Of a stretch of 64,000 nucleotides of DNA, positions 12,405 through 24,427 are shown piece after piece. The notes under the pieces were generated by a model that saw only the letters and a list, made by a program, of their open reading frames with translations, did no database searches and had not been told where the DNA came from. The number at the start of each line of letters is the position of its first letter. Position 1 is the first letter of the stretch. The stretch is from Scenedesmus sp. ARA3 (taxonomy: Eukaryota; Chlorophyta; Chlorophyceae; Sphaeropleales; Scenedesmaceae). Location of the stretch: the NCBI GenBank assembly GCA_004335835.1, contig RWJK01001568.1, positions 34,708 to 98,707 on the forward strand. The letters are read 5' to 3'. The translations under genes were made by a program, and so were the position numbers.

Positions 12405-14900
12405 TTACTTGCTGTACAGTCGGCCCAGGATCACATCCTTCTCCGCATGGCCTGTCAGCACCGCGCACTGCAGCGCCGGCTGCGCTGCGGGGCTGACCAC
12501 CGCCTGCAGCTTGGCTGGCAGCGGCGTGGGGCGCTTGAACTCGGTTTCAAACACCGCGGGATAGGCCTTGGCAGTGTAGCCTGCAGCAGCAACAGCAGCA
12601 GCAGATGCAGCAGCAGATGCAGCAGCAGATGCAGCAGTTGGCAGCTGCTGCAGCACCATGTGCTTGCCTGGCACCTGAGACCCAACCATGATGTTTGCCA
12701 CCTGCGTTGGCTAACGCTGGCTCCACCCGTGCCACCAGGTACGTCCCAGCACTTGTTGCAGCAGCGGCTGCAGCACCCCTCCATGCATTTGCCTTTGCAG
12801 ATGCCCGTTCAAAACCCAACAAATATTGAGGGATACGCCACTAGCCCACCTGCGGTGGCCAGCGCTGCTTCCAGGCGTGCCACCAAGCACATCGCGTGCA
12901 CAATGGGCCGCTTGAAGCTGAAACAGGGGGCAGGCACTTCTTATGGAAACTTAGAACCTCGCTCACCTGCATTGGCCAGCTCTGCTTCGAGGCATGCCAC
13001 CAGGTACATCGCGTGTGCAATGGGCCGCTTGAAGCCAAACAGCCGGCTGGTCAGCGAGCTGAGGTGGATGGGGTTGCGGTCGCCACTCAGTGCGCCGTAC
13101 GCGCGGCCGGCGTTGCCGGGGACAGACAGGTTTGCCAGCAGCTGCCAGGTTGGGGGCGCCTGCAAGTTGGAAGTGTGTTTGGTATGGCCGGCAGCATTAT
13201 TTGATGTGTTTTGCGAGGAAAGGCAAGGGGTCTGGTTGTTGGCGCGGCCAGCGTTGCCCAGGACAGATATGTTGGCCAGCAGCTGCCAGGCCGGGGCGCC
13301 GCAGGTGATTTGTGTCCAATGCGTGAGGCTTAGGCGGAGCAGGCGTGTATGGAAAGGGCGGTTTATGCCATGCCTACGAGATCATCTGAATGTTTGTTGC
13401 ACTTGGCGAGAATCAGCATGCCTCACTGACACCTACAGCCGCTAGGCAACAGCTCTCAGTCCGATAAATCAGCTGCTCACCTCGCCCGTCTTGCTCCCTC
13501 CCCCGCCCCGCTTGGCTTTTGGGTTGATGACAATCACTGTCAGCGAGTTTACCCACACCTGGTCACCTGCAGACACACAGCATCCAAGCACCATCAGGCG
13601 TTGCGGCCTTGTTTCACAAAAAAAATGACACAATGACACATGGTACATTGGCCCACACGTGGTCACCCGCGGACACAGAGCACCAAGACAGCGCCACCAA
13701 AACTGGCACAATCACTGTTTGCAGACGCAACAACATGCAATTTGGCAGGATAACAAACTTGAAACATGGCTGATTCTGCGCTAATGGCATGTTTTGCTGC
13801 ATCCACCTTTGCTGTCTGTGCCTGTGCACACGATGTGGATCTCAATGTGGCCCTTCTCATTGCGCACATAGTTTGGGTCCACGCTGGCACTGCAACCAGG
13901 CAGCAGCAAGCATAGCACGGCAATCATATGCAGCACAAGCAGCGGCAAGCGCAGGCGCCAAAGTCATCGCAACACAGCACAGCGTCCTGTGTGCACTGTG
14001 TGGACTCAGCACCAACAGCATAGGAACGGCTGTGCGGTGGTGAGGCAATACAGAGCACGTGTACCCTACACAAGCAGGGCTACACCATGCAAGCAGCACT
14101 GGCAACAAATAAGCAGAGGTACTGGTAACAGCCAAAACAATGTGCTGGCGCTAGCATATGCAAAAAGACAGGCTGGCACTGGCAACAGTCTTCTGGCTAA
14201 TCTCAAGTGACTGAGGACCACTTATGCTGATCCAGCACTGGGCATTAAAGCATGCATTCATGAATTGTGCATGAGTTGTGCATGGCGTTGTGCCGGCTCA
14301 CGTGTAGGTGAGCGCCTCATCAGATCTGATGGGCCTGCTCATGCTGCTGCTGTTGCGCGCCAGCACAGCACCCAGCACGTTGAAGGGGAAGTCCCTACGG
14401 AGCAGGCAAAAGTTGCAAGGAGTGCAGAGTCATTCACAAGAAAAGAAACCAGGTGTAAGCATCAGAAAAGAGATCCCTGCAGGTGCCATGGGAGGCCATG
14501 GCATGACATGCACAAAGCTGTATGTTGTTATGCGTTGGTATGCAATGCTAGGTGACAAGGAAACAAAACGTGTGTGACACATGACAAGGCATTTTAATTT
14601 TGAAGTGCCAGCATCCGCATCCTGGTCATAAAGACAGTGGAGATGCCAGGGAACTTTGATGAGCGCGGCGTCATGTGCATCCGTACTGCAGCTGCAGGAT
14701 ACGCTTGCTGGGCTGCTACTGGTAGAAAGCCTCGGCAGGCAAGTGCAACATGATGTTGCCCTGGTCCCCTGTGTGCTGCACTGTGAGTGTGCATGCTGCT
14801 GCTGCTGCTGCTGCATGTGCACGTGCCTCTCACCTGTGGCTCATGGCCAGCATGGACAGCCTGAAGGACTCCACAAAGGGGTAGCTGAAGGGCACCTGAC

Positions 14901-14959
<59 letters not shown>

Positions 14960-16313
14960 TAAGCGCATGGCAACACGCATCAGCACCAGCAGCGCTGCTT
15001 CATAGACGAGCACATTTCCAAGCAGCCCTCCATGAGGTTGCCATATGCCAGCTGTCACAAGGATTGCAGCCCATTGATCAGACCAGTGTCCTAGTACGTA
15101 CATGGGCGCTGCTGTGTGCACTGGCGCTTGCACTTCCGCATGTACAATGCAGCAGTGCTGCTGCACTTGGCAGATAAGGTCAGTGCCTTTCCAGCAGCGC
15201 AATTGCAATGAGCATCAACTGGCGCGACAGGCTGCAAGTTCAGCTTCTACCGCCCAGCTGCTGGGTGCAGTGGTTGTGCTGCTTTTGCTATGCTGGGTCA
15301 GCTGCACCCATGATGCTGCTGCTGCTGCTGCTGCTGCTGCTGTGCTGACATGTACAGGCTGATGCACCCGGCCGTCCTGCTGCTGATGTCAGGCTGTGGC
15401 CGCAGCATGCCGCACCTGCTGTGGCACAGCCTTGTAGCCTGTACGTATGGCACTGATACACAGCCGTGTCCTGCTGCTGACACACTACTTTGTGATGTGA
15501 CAATATGGCAGCAGGCATGCCGCACCTGTTGTGGCACAGCCTTGTAGCCAACAAGCTTGAGGAAGGCTGCATAGCGGCTGGTGCTGAAGGCTGCAGGCGC
15601 TGTCAGCTTCACCTGCAGCAGCACAGTTGTGTGCACAGTGACACAGACAGTGCAAGAGTGGGGCCGGTAAAGTGATGCGCGTTGGCTGCGCTGTCGCAGT
15701 AAGGGTGGGTGGGTCAGGACATTGCGATGCGCTGCCACAGCTGCTGCTGCAGCAGCACTTCCAGGAATATGTCCCAGAGGTTTCTATTTATGCGTTAATG
15801 TGCCAATGGTGACAAGCAATCAGGGGGAAAAGCAACAATGTAAGCAGTACTGCAGGTGTGCAACTGCTGTTGGAAGACTGCCCGAGTGCACTGCAGTACT
15901 CAGCACCTGGTTGCTTGCGCTAGCACGTGCATGCCGTTAATGCTGCTGGTTCTTGCCCGACTGTGTCTAGTTGTGGGCAACACTAGAACACCAGGGGTGC
16001 AAGCAAATCCCACACAGCCCACTGCTGTGGGACCCAAACAACCTTCAAGGCCAACTGCCATAACATTTGCTCAGCGACGCTCATCTCGAGATGTACCTAA
16101 TGCAATTGTTGTAAGTATCACCTGGATAGGCTTTCCCTTGAGATCTGCGGGTGCTTTCTTCCGCGACAGCGCACTACGAAGCAGCTGCAGATACAGGAAG
16201 CCTAGAGAGGGCCAGCCCGGGAGCTCCGCAGGGACATCTGGCGGGCAACGAAGCGTTATAACTAGTCCGAGCACTAATACTGCGCCTGCAACCCCGATCA
16301 ACAAAGGCAGCAT
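12405..16313 (-). CDS. MaoC-like hot-dog dehydratase, membrane-anchored
   Basis: Eight exons, all phase-consistent, read on the minus strand: 16313-16122, 15612-15526, 14895-14834, 14394-14302, 13889-13807, 13566-13481, 13159-12967 and 12580-12405; 323 residues. The first 20 residues (MLPLLIGVAGAVLVLGLVI) form a signal anchor. The N-terminal half (VGYKAVPQQ, VPFSYPFVESF, DFPFNVLGAV) matches the first hot-dog of MaoC-domain proteins. The C-terminal hot-dog has GRAYGALSGDRNPIH, the hydratase-2 motif with its catalytic Asp and His retained, followed by LFGFKRPIAHAM. The expected reaction is reversible hydration of an enoyl- or dehydration of a 3-hydroxyacyl-thioester; the substrate cannot be read from sequence. 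Introns before 14895 and 12580 end in CTG runs. Several introns contain decayed copies of neighbouring exon ends. Confidence 0.88.
12701..12925 (-). repeat. Two intronic copies of MaoC exon 7 3' end
   Basis: Exon 13159-12967 ends with residues YLVACLEAELANAG. Diverged copies of that end plus the donor occur downstream in the intron at about 12849-12920 (offset 117) and 12701-12745 (a further 148). The first copy also keeps the upstream codons FKRPIxHAM. Confidence 0.75.
13650..13692 (-). repeat. Intronic copy of acceptor plus start of MaoC exon 6
   Basis: About 40 bp upstream (transcript sense) of exon 13566-13481 repeat the acceptor region and first codons (GDQVWVN versus GDHVWAN). In the copy the acceptor cag has become cgg, which would inactivate it. 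Confidence 0.65.
15398..15440 (-). repeat. Intronic copy of MaoC exon 2 3' end plus donor
   Basis: The segment ggctacaaggctgtgccaca plus the gtgcggcatg donor region, real at about 15513-15552, is repeated about 113 bp into the following intron with few differences. Confidence 0.75.
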
Positions 16314-17289
16314 GCTGCTGTTGTCTCTACAGTGTGCAGTGCTGGAGACAGCAGACTGGCACTGGATCGTCCGCAACGTGCAAATAGTGCTCCCGTGAAA
16401 GCTTGTGAACCGCAGCGAGAGACTTGCTGCTTTTGACCGGCCTCATCACTTGTCTCACCAGCCCACTGCCAGCCTGGCAGGGTACAGCCAGCCTAAAACA
16501 GGCAGGACAAGCCTCGTCAGCAGTCTTGCCGCGGGACAACAACAGAACAGGCCAAAAAGAACCTGCGTTCACCCAACGTGAACACTGCTATATGGTAGTG
16601 TACCGAACAAACGCCACAGAGCACAAGTACCAATGCAGAACCTGCACCCAGTGGAGCCTCCAAGCAAGCGGCTTGCGTGAATAAGCTTGCGCCAGCCAAA
16701 CTGCCAGCAAGCACTGAACAAGCTTGGTTTGTACAAGGATTGGCGAATATCGGAGTAAGTATCGTTTGCTGTGATGGTGCTTTTGTGCCATGCACCCTGT
16801 TCTCAATGCAGCTGCAGTCACCTCAGTGAGGCCCAGTTACTAACCCAGTAGTACTGGGCCATTGCTGAGTCACATACATGCTGCATGCTGTCACCAGCAG
16901 CACAAGCGGCCACTTGTACTGCCAAACCCATATGAACTCAGCCACCAGTCAACACTTGAGGCACAGCAAACGAGTGCACGCCTGCCTGCAACATGCAGAT
17001 ATGTGCTGCACCGCTGGCAACAATGGTGGCACGTGTAGCGACTCATTGGACAAGAAGACATCATAGTTTGGAACATCAGCTGGCAGCACCAGGTGTACAC
17101 CTCGTGCGCTGCCTCAATGCATCCTGCAAGGTTCCTATTGCTGTTTCGAATGTTTTGAAAGCCAAGCCTGATGCATAGCGTCGCCGAGCACAGACGCAAC
17201 AATGTCACTGGTAAAGTCAACATGTAAGATACACCACAAAACCCCTGAGCTGATAAAGCTGAGCCATAAAGCTGAGCTCACTGAGGCAC
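16314..17289. other. Intergenic, no gene seen
   Basis: This is the upstream region of the MaoC-like gene and the 3' flank of the first dirigent-like gene (both minus). I see no coding signal or clear repeat. Confidence 0.4.
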
Positions 17290-17575
17290 TTAAAAGCGCT
17301 TGAACTTGGGCACAGCCATTTCCCCAATGTACAAGTTGTCTGGCTTGGTGGCTTGCGTGCCAAAGTGTGCCACGTCACCCTTTGCTCCCTTGTACCGCCC
17401 CGTGCCGCCAGCAATGGCCAAGTCAAAGTCAACCACCCTCGCGATGAGGTTTTCGCCGTCCAGCGCGCTGTTTGTAAACAGCGTGTCATCACCACTTGGG
17501 CCCATCTCAATAGCCATGGTGGTGAGGTATTGCTGGGTGGGTGGACATGGCGGACAGCCGTCAACGGCGTCAGAT

Positions 17576-17635
<60 letters not shown>

Positions 17636-17685
17636 NNNNNNNNNNNNNNNNNNNNNNNNNNNNNNNNNNNNNNNNNNNNNNNNNN

Positions 17686-17740
<55 letters not shown>

Positions 17741-19218
17741 CAGTAGCAAAATCCGCAGTCATTGCAGCGCGGCCGTCTTTGTTCCTAATGCAGCTGCAGT
17801 GTGCTGCACGCATTGTACGGCTGCTTGGCACGCTGTGCAGTTGTTAACATGGAGTTGTGTGTAACACGGCATGTAGAAGCTGCATGCAGGCCTGTTTGTG
17901 CATGCTCCATTTACTGATCAGGCATGCAACACAGCACTGTGACATGTCACAGCACAGTGCTGCTCCCACAAACACTGATATTGTCTTCTCTGCAGTCAGC
18001 AGCTGCTGCATGGTGCAAAGTCGCTTGAATGTGTTCAAATCTGTTCAACTGTGTTGCAAACACTGCCACGCACCAGCTTCAGGTTGGCATCAACCACCGT
18101 GCTAATAGCTTGGGAGTCGAATTGCCCGATCTGCAGGGCGGCACAGGCAACCAGGTGATTCATGCGGCAAATGCAGCATAAGCTTAATGCAACTGAACGT
18201 TTGCAAGCTGAACAAGCGGCGCTGCGCAGGGGCATACTGCGGTTCACATCACTTGCACAATTGGCTTGTAAGCCAGTCACTGGCTGTGCGGTGGCAGCGG
18301 TTCAAACTGTGTCCGTTGCCAGGCGCTGGCTCTGACAATTGTTTAGTGGAGCATCATTGCAGTATGATGGACACACTTGCTCGACAATGCAGGCAGGCAG
18401 GGTGGTATTGATGCAGTAGTAAGAGCACGCACCTTCCATGCCATGCAATGCAGCTGCCAGCATTGCAGTGCAATGAGCCGAAGCTGCTCACTACTGTCAA
18501 AGACATCAGAAGCAGACGTGCAGCGTACCATGCTGCTGCATGGTACAAAACTGAATTCACAGCACACTGCTGGCAGCCACATTGGCATATGCTCACTGCA
18601 GCCAGCTGTAGGAGACTCGTTTTGCTAGGCATTGCTGCATTGCTTCACGCACTCAGGGCATCGCCCACCTTGACGCGCGTGCTGTTGTCAAAGACGTCTC
18701 CTGAGATGACTGTTTGGATCAGTGTGGGTTGGCCGAGGTCAGGCACGAAGGCATCAGTGAATGTCTCATTCAAGTAGATGCAGATGCGGTAGTACCAGTA
18801 GCGGCTGTCTGATGTCACCTGTGCGCATGTAAGTGAACAAAAGGACGACGGAGATGATGTGAGGCTGAGAGGAGCGACAGCTGTCACTGTGAACATATTG
18901 CAGAGCAGCATGTTCACTGTGCTGTTGCAGGAGCAGCACCAGCAGCAGCACCAGGCAACAGCACCGGGCAGCAGCACTAGCGCCCGTCCACTTTCTGAGT
19001 ACAGCACAAACCAAGGGTCCTTAGCGTTTGTAAGTGGTTTGTGGGTTCTTCTATTCACTCACGGGCTCGTAGGTCTTCGTTCTTTCGTTGTACTTGCTCA
19101 GGGTGCCTAGAGGAGGGTCGCGTGGCCTGTGATGGTTGGTGTCCTGTGCAGACGCCTCCAATACCACAAATGCGAGGCAGAAGATGCATGGAAGCAGCAT
19201 GAGCATGCGCGGTGCCAT
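17290..19218 (-). CDS. Secreted dirigent/AOC-barrel-like protein A
   Basis: Four exons, all phase 0: 19218-19063, 18818-18669, 18130-18074 and 17532-17290; 201 residues. The start MAPRMLMLLP opens a signal peptide ending near EASA|QDTNHH. The mature part has VTSDSRYWYYRI, GDVFDNSTRVK and AIAGGTGRYKGAKGDV. The GGTG-Y-GA-G core is the hallmark of the dirigent/allene oxide cyclase barrel fold; the protein ends PKFKRF with a TAA stop. The secreted barrel may act in cell-wall or phenolic chemistry, but no catalytic residues can be assigned. It is a tandem paralogue of 20314-22133 with identical exon lengths for exons 2-4 (150, 57, 243 nt). Intron 3 contains a gapped CAG/CTG run. Confidence 0.82.
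17580..17740. repeat. CAG/CTG microsatellite with 50-N assembly gap
   Basis: A pure trinucleotide run (CAG on the plus strand, CTG in transcript sense) is interrupted by N at 17636-17685. It lies in intron 3 of dirigent-like gene A just upstream of the acceptor. The true length is unknown. Confidence 0.95.
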
Positions 19219-20313
19219 GCTTTCTAAGTTCACGATCTGCAGCCGGTGACTGCCTGGTGACACTGAACTCAGGACGGCAGAAGTTTTCAGCATCAGCCGA
19301 TGTTTGAATAGAGTACAGCCATATTCACGGCCACGTACATCATGCAGACACCTGGCGCTGTTGGGTGCTAGGGTTGAGAGGGGTGCGACAGGCGGGCGTG
19401 CAGACGCTCGCACGCGTATGCAGCGCTTGGCTGCTATGTTTTTGTACATAGAATACAAAGCACGCTTCTAAAGCAGCAACGTGCATCCAGCTGGTCATTG
19501 AATGTGTGGAGTCCTGCGCTGCATGCAGCTGCGCAGCTGCCAGCAGTGCTGGCATGCTGTTGATGATAATAATAATAGTGATAATAATAGTCTTCTTGCT
19601 GTTGATGCTGTTGATGATGCAGGACTGCTGTGTCTGCAGCTGCGCACGCACCCAAAAAATGGTTGTGACCGTGTGAAGAGACCGCACAATTACCATCCCG
19701 CTGGCAATTGAGGGTGCGTAGAACTCAGCGCAACAAGTGTTATCTTCATCATTGCACTGGAATCTAGCCACCAGAATCTCTAGATATGGTCACTCGCCTG
19801 CTTGCAAGCCGCTTATTTGTTGAACAAAATGCAGTTACTCTTTGAACAGCATGTGCACGTCATGGCTGGATTCACAGGTACCAGTTTCAAAGTTCATTAA
19901 CCAACATCAATCAGTCAACAACAGAATGCAAGGTGCCTCTATCAACAATGCACCATGCGGGACAACAGCAGTACTGCTGTATCGATCATCGCCAAACGAA
20001 TCATGCACGGATGCAAACTATAAACATCTTCCAGCAGTGAAACCAGCCTGGTCAGGGACAACAGACTGAGCCCAATATAACTTCGAATTCACACAGTGTG
20101 ACAAACATAGGATGCATGTTGCATATTGCAACCCTGTGCATGCAAGTTTGCAACAGCTTAAACAACAACCGTGAGTTCAACTCTGATCCCGCTTCAGAAG
20201 CGCTTGGTGGGCCAACGTGACAAACGTAGAACGCATGTTGCGGAAATGCAAGTCAAAGCATGCATGGTTGCAACAGCTTGAACGACAGCCAATCATCCAA
20301 TGTTGATCCCGCC
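19219..20313. other. Intergenic between the dirigent-like paralogues
   Basis: This holds the promoter side of gene A and the 3' flank of gene B. An AT-rich triplet run (gataataat type) lies at 19562-19590. The repeat of gene B's 3' end is listed separately. No gene seen. Confidence 0.5.
20098..20216 (-). repeat. Tandem copy of the 3' end of dirigent-like gene B
   Basis: 20098-20216 and 20217-20340 are tandem copies offset by 119 bp: both start gtgacaaac, share gcatgttgc and gcaacagctt, and end with agaagcgctt or aaaagcgctt, the last codons of the gene. The outer copy therefore duplicates the last codons, stop and 3' UTR. Confidence 0.75.
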
Positions 20314-21812
20314 TCAAAAGCGCTTGAACCTCGGCACTGCCATCTCAAGCACATACAAATTGTCAGGCTTGGTGACCTGCGTGCCAGTGTACCTCACATC
20401 GCCTGTGGCCCCTTTGTACTGCCCCGTGCCCCCAAGAATGGCCAAGTCCAGATCAGCCACTTTTTCAGCAAAGTTGGCGCCGTCCAGCGCAACTTGCGTG
20501 AAGATTGCGTCATCGCCGTTCGGGCCGAGCTCGATGCCGGTGGTCGCGAGGTATTGCTGCACAGCAGAGGTATCCAGGGGTATGATGCAAGCCAGCAGCA
20601 GTAGAAGCAGTTGTTGAGTGGGTAATAGGAAGGCAACTCATGTCAGCACGAGCATGCGCAGCCCAGCAGCTGATGCAGGGCATGCAGCCTCCTTATCCTG
20701 CATGCCTTCTTGTCAAGCTGTTAGTACGAGTTGACAAACGCATGTTAAGCTTCTGGCACAGACACATCTCAAAAGCACGGCGGCTGGGCGCATTAGCGCC
20801 ACACGACAGTGCACTGTGTGCATGCAGATTGGGCCAGCAGCTGCAGGCTAGCAGAGCACGCAGCAGGCTGCAGCTGGCCACAGCTGTTATGGGTGACGTA
20901 CTAGCGTCGTGTCACGCAGACAGCAACAACAGCAACTGGCTACAGACATATGTTGCTAGCTGCAGCTAGCCTTCCTTGCTGGTTGAGCTTACAAGTGACA
21001 AGTCCTACGCATCAGAAGCAGGGAATCCTGCTTGAGCCTATGCTCTGCTGTGCGTAAAGTAGTCCTGGGTGGCTCACCAGCGTCAAGTCAGCCCTCAGCA
21101 CTGTGCTGACGCCAGCCGACTGGAATGTGCCGACCTGCAGTGTCGCAGCAGCACAGAAATGGACGCCTCAGCTGACAGCGGCAGCAGCTGCCTTCACAGC
21201 CGGCCACCGCAGTGGTGGCCGACATCTACACAAAGCACATCTTCTTGTGCTGCAGTCGATCACTTATCACCACTCATCATCAGGCTATCACACACGCGTA
21301 AGCAGCAGCGTGCTTTGCGTCAGAACTGGCTGCGCGCGACAGCTGCCAGCAGCCGCGGCGTTGCATTTCCCACCTTGATGCCGGTGCTGTTGTCAAACAC
21401 GTCTCCCACAAAGACAGTGCTGACTAGGCTCGCCTTTCCCGGGCTGGGTGCAAAGCTGTCAGTGAAGGTGTCATACATGTTGACGCTGATGCGGTAGTAC
21501 CAGTAGCTGCTGTCCAACGTCACCTGCAGGAAAAATGCCAGATAAGGGTTTGCAGGAAACATTGTGGTGCCAGTGGGAAGGCAGCGGGGACGTCTTCAGC
21601 CTGCAAGCTGTTGACGAGGCTGCAAGGCGCCACAGATTGCTGCAGGTAAGTCAGCAGCATGCACCTTCACGGCTTGCCTGCCGCAGCCATGGGGGTGCGC
21701 CGCACTAGTGGATGGGCGTTGGTATGGCAGCTGGCACCAGATGGTGCTTATCAGCTACAGCACAGCCAGCCCCACCAGCACAGCGGCAGAGAAACTGCAC
21801 TTCGAATAATAT

Positions 21813-21859
<47 letters not shown>

Positions 21860-22133
21860 TGCTGCTGCTGCTGTCGCAGCTGGCACTGCACCCTGAGTAC
21901 AGCCAATGCTGACGCCGGAACTGGTAAAAACAACTAAGCTCCCATCTGTTTATAGCACTCACAGGCTGATACATCTTTGTGTCCTTGTTGTACAAGCTGA
22001 GTGACCCCAGTGGAGGGTCGCGTGGCTTGCGGTGGTTCGTATCCTGTGCGGACACCGTTGGTGTTGCAACCATCACAAGTATCATACACACAAGCAGCAG
22101 ACAGCTGCGTGGCATCGTGCTCGTGAAGTTCAT
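20314..22133 (-). CDS. Secreted dirigent/AOC-barrel-like protein B
   Basis: Four phase-0 exons: 22133 (or 22115)-21963, 21523-21374, 21134-21078 and 20556-20314. There are two candidate starts: MNFTST at 22133 and MPRSCLLLVC at 22115; the second gives a cleaner signal peptide (cleavage near TVSA|QDTNHR) and 200 residues. It has VTLDSSYWYYRI, GDVFDNSTGIK and AILGGTGQYKGATGDV, and ends PRFKRF. It is parallel to gene A in exon lengths and phase, so the pair arose by tandem duplication; divergence is strong in exon 3 (VGTFQSAGVSTVLRADLTL versus IGQFDSQAISTVVDANLKL), which suggests different ligands or partners. Intron 1 contains a mixed CAG/CTG run at 21812-21872. Confidence 0.82.
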
Positions 22134-24427
22134 GCCCGACCTCCGCGAGTGGTGGTGACGCCGACCGCAAGACTGTAACGCGTTGATGTTAAATACAGCT
22201 GTTCTTTTTTACATGAACACCTTCTGCTCAAGCCGCATTGTATAGCCTAGCAGCGCGGCTTAAGGTTGTGAAGATCTTGGTTGGCCTGCACAGCAGAACA
22301 GTAGCTGTGCCTGACCTTCATGACAAGATAACCGCTATTGCAACAGTTCAGGGCCACACCAGGCTGTAGCACCTGTCACTGGATCAGACCGGGCCTGGCA
22401 GCTGCAGCACTCCGGGTTGAGTCAACTTGGGCTGCCGCAGTGCGGCACCTGCTGCTGGCTCTGCTTTCCTGAGGCAGCTGCATTGCCATTGAAACTTGCA
22501 GCTCACATCCTTGCTGAAGCTGCTGCTGCAGGCCACAGCGCCCGCCTGTTCCAATTGTACCTGGCTTCCGCAGCCAGATAGGCTATCTGCCAGCAGCTGG
22601 ATGCCTGGCAACCTAAGGCCCCAAGCTTGGCAGATTAAAGCAGAAACACATGCAGGACTGAACAACAAGCAGCAACGCTCACAGCACGGCAGCGTGAATG
22701 TCGCACAATCGCCACAATAGCGGCGGCTGCAGCTGCCAGTAGCAACAGCGGAGTGCGTCATGCTGCCAGGCTGCTGGCTGAGGTGCAGCAGCCAAGAAGC
22801 AGCAGTGGCGCATTGGTGTTGTTTGAGCTGTGCAAGAGGTCAGAGCCGCATAAAATGGCGCGTTTGCTGTATATAAACGTATTTAAACATCCACCGAGTC
22901 CTCACGGACCGCAGTGGATGCGAAACTGTGCATTCAAGCATTGCTGTTCTTCGGGCAGGGAGGCTTCTGGACCAGCATTGCTTGCAGGTGAACGGTTGTG
23001 CACTCACCATGCCTAAAACTGTCATATTACATTGCTGTCCTGCACAGTGGCTTACAGGGAGTGGCTGCAGGTGCAGAGCCTGGCGGCGCTGGCAGGACCA
23101 GCACGCATGGCAGGGCAGCGGCACAGGGACTGACCTGTAGGCGGAAGTGGCTGCAACTTGCAAGTGGTGCCAATGAACCTTGTAGCTGCACAGCAGTACT
23201 ACTGCTGTTACAGTACTGCCGTGGCCCAGTCACTGTGCTGTCGGCCCTGTGGCATGTGCATGTAATTCAAGCGATGGCTTCACCCTACAGCCCTTGCAGT
23301 TGTGTTGCTATCATGACACACGGCAACATGTTTCCAGTTTTGGCACTAATACAGTGTTTCAGTGAGGCCTAGGTAAAGTACCTGAGCAAGTGAGAGCGGC
23401 CTGCAGTCCAGAGTTTCTCAAAACTTGGCAAGCGCGCACTGCAGCTGCAGGTTGCTGACCAGCCAGGGACTCAGAAAACAACGTTTTGCCTTGATTTGTT
23501 ACTCTGTGAACCGGGTTAACGCAGAACTGTCAGCAGAACCAATGCGGACTGTGCCTACAGGCAAAACCCGTCGGCACAGACAACAGGTGTGTGAGGTACC
23601 AAAGCGTACAGAGTAGTGAGTTCTATATCTTACATTCTATCTAGGCTGTAGTTTGTCGGCAGTAGGCCATGCCGCAAATGCACGCGAGGCAGCCAGCCTG
23701 AGCTTGCGACGTATTTCTGTATTACACGCGCTCTGAGCTTCTGTGCACTCAAAATTTGAACAAAATTCCTTAGGTGGCGTGCAAATGTGGTTGCTCTAGG
23801 CTTGTCAAGTTTACACTACCCTACGCAGCAGCAGCTGGATAAGAGTGTCGCCACCTGCTTCCGGCTCGGCCCTCCCAGCGCCTCGTAGTCGCTTGATGTC
23901 TGATAAATTATTGCTTCACCTGTTACCGAGGTAATTCAAGCACTCAATGTGGCCGATACATGCGTAAACTGCGAAGTCCTTGACAATGTGCCTAGGGAGC
24001 TTCGCAGCAGCAACGCAGCAGCAGAACACTGGAATACCAGTCAAGTGGCTTTTATTCTTGCAGGTTTTCTTATTTGTAGAGGACTTGCACCTGTTTGCCG
24101 GCCACGTGCTCTGGCGCGCCCAGCACAGTGCAGGCGCAATAGCTGGCCCCAGGTGCGTAGAGAGCAGAGCTTTCCCAGTTCAATATCATATGTTGTATGT
24201 ACGGTGTACATGCAGAGCTTTCTAGCAGCTGCATTGACAGCATGCCCACACTGCTGCCAGGAGTTAGTGCACAGGGTCTGTGCTGCAGCTGCTGGCATGC
24301 TGTGCTCTGCCCGAGACGGACTGCACATGCTGACTTGAGGGAGATCTGGCTGTAGTACTGCGTTGACCCGGCAATAGCGCCCAAGACGGACTGCGTACAA
24401 CAGACTGCTCATCCTTGACCAGGCGTC
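22134..24427. other. Intergenic, no gene seen
   Basis: This is divergent intergenic space between dirigent-like gene B (-) and the helicase gene (+). Open frames here lack motifs and splice consistency. The 5' UTR and promoters of both neighbours must lie here. Confidence 0.45.

Noticed and set aside
12447..13445. 332-aa plus-strand open frame
   Set aside because: Antisense to MaoC exons 7-8; the apparent internal repeats are the reverse complement of the duplicated exon ends.
13807..13820. GC-AG intron in MaoC exon 5 (cag followed by gcacag)
   Set aside because: A normal gtggat donor 13 nt further on keeps phase and joins to DQVWVN, so no non-canonical site is needed.
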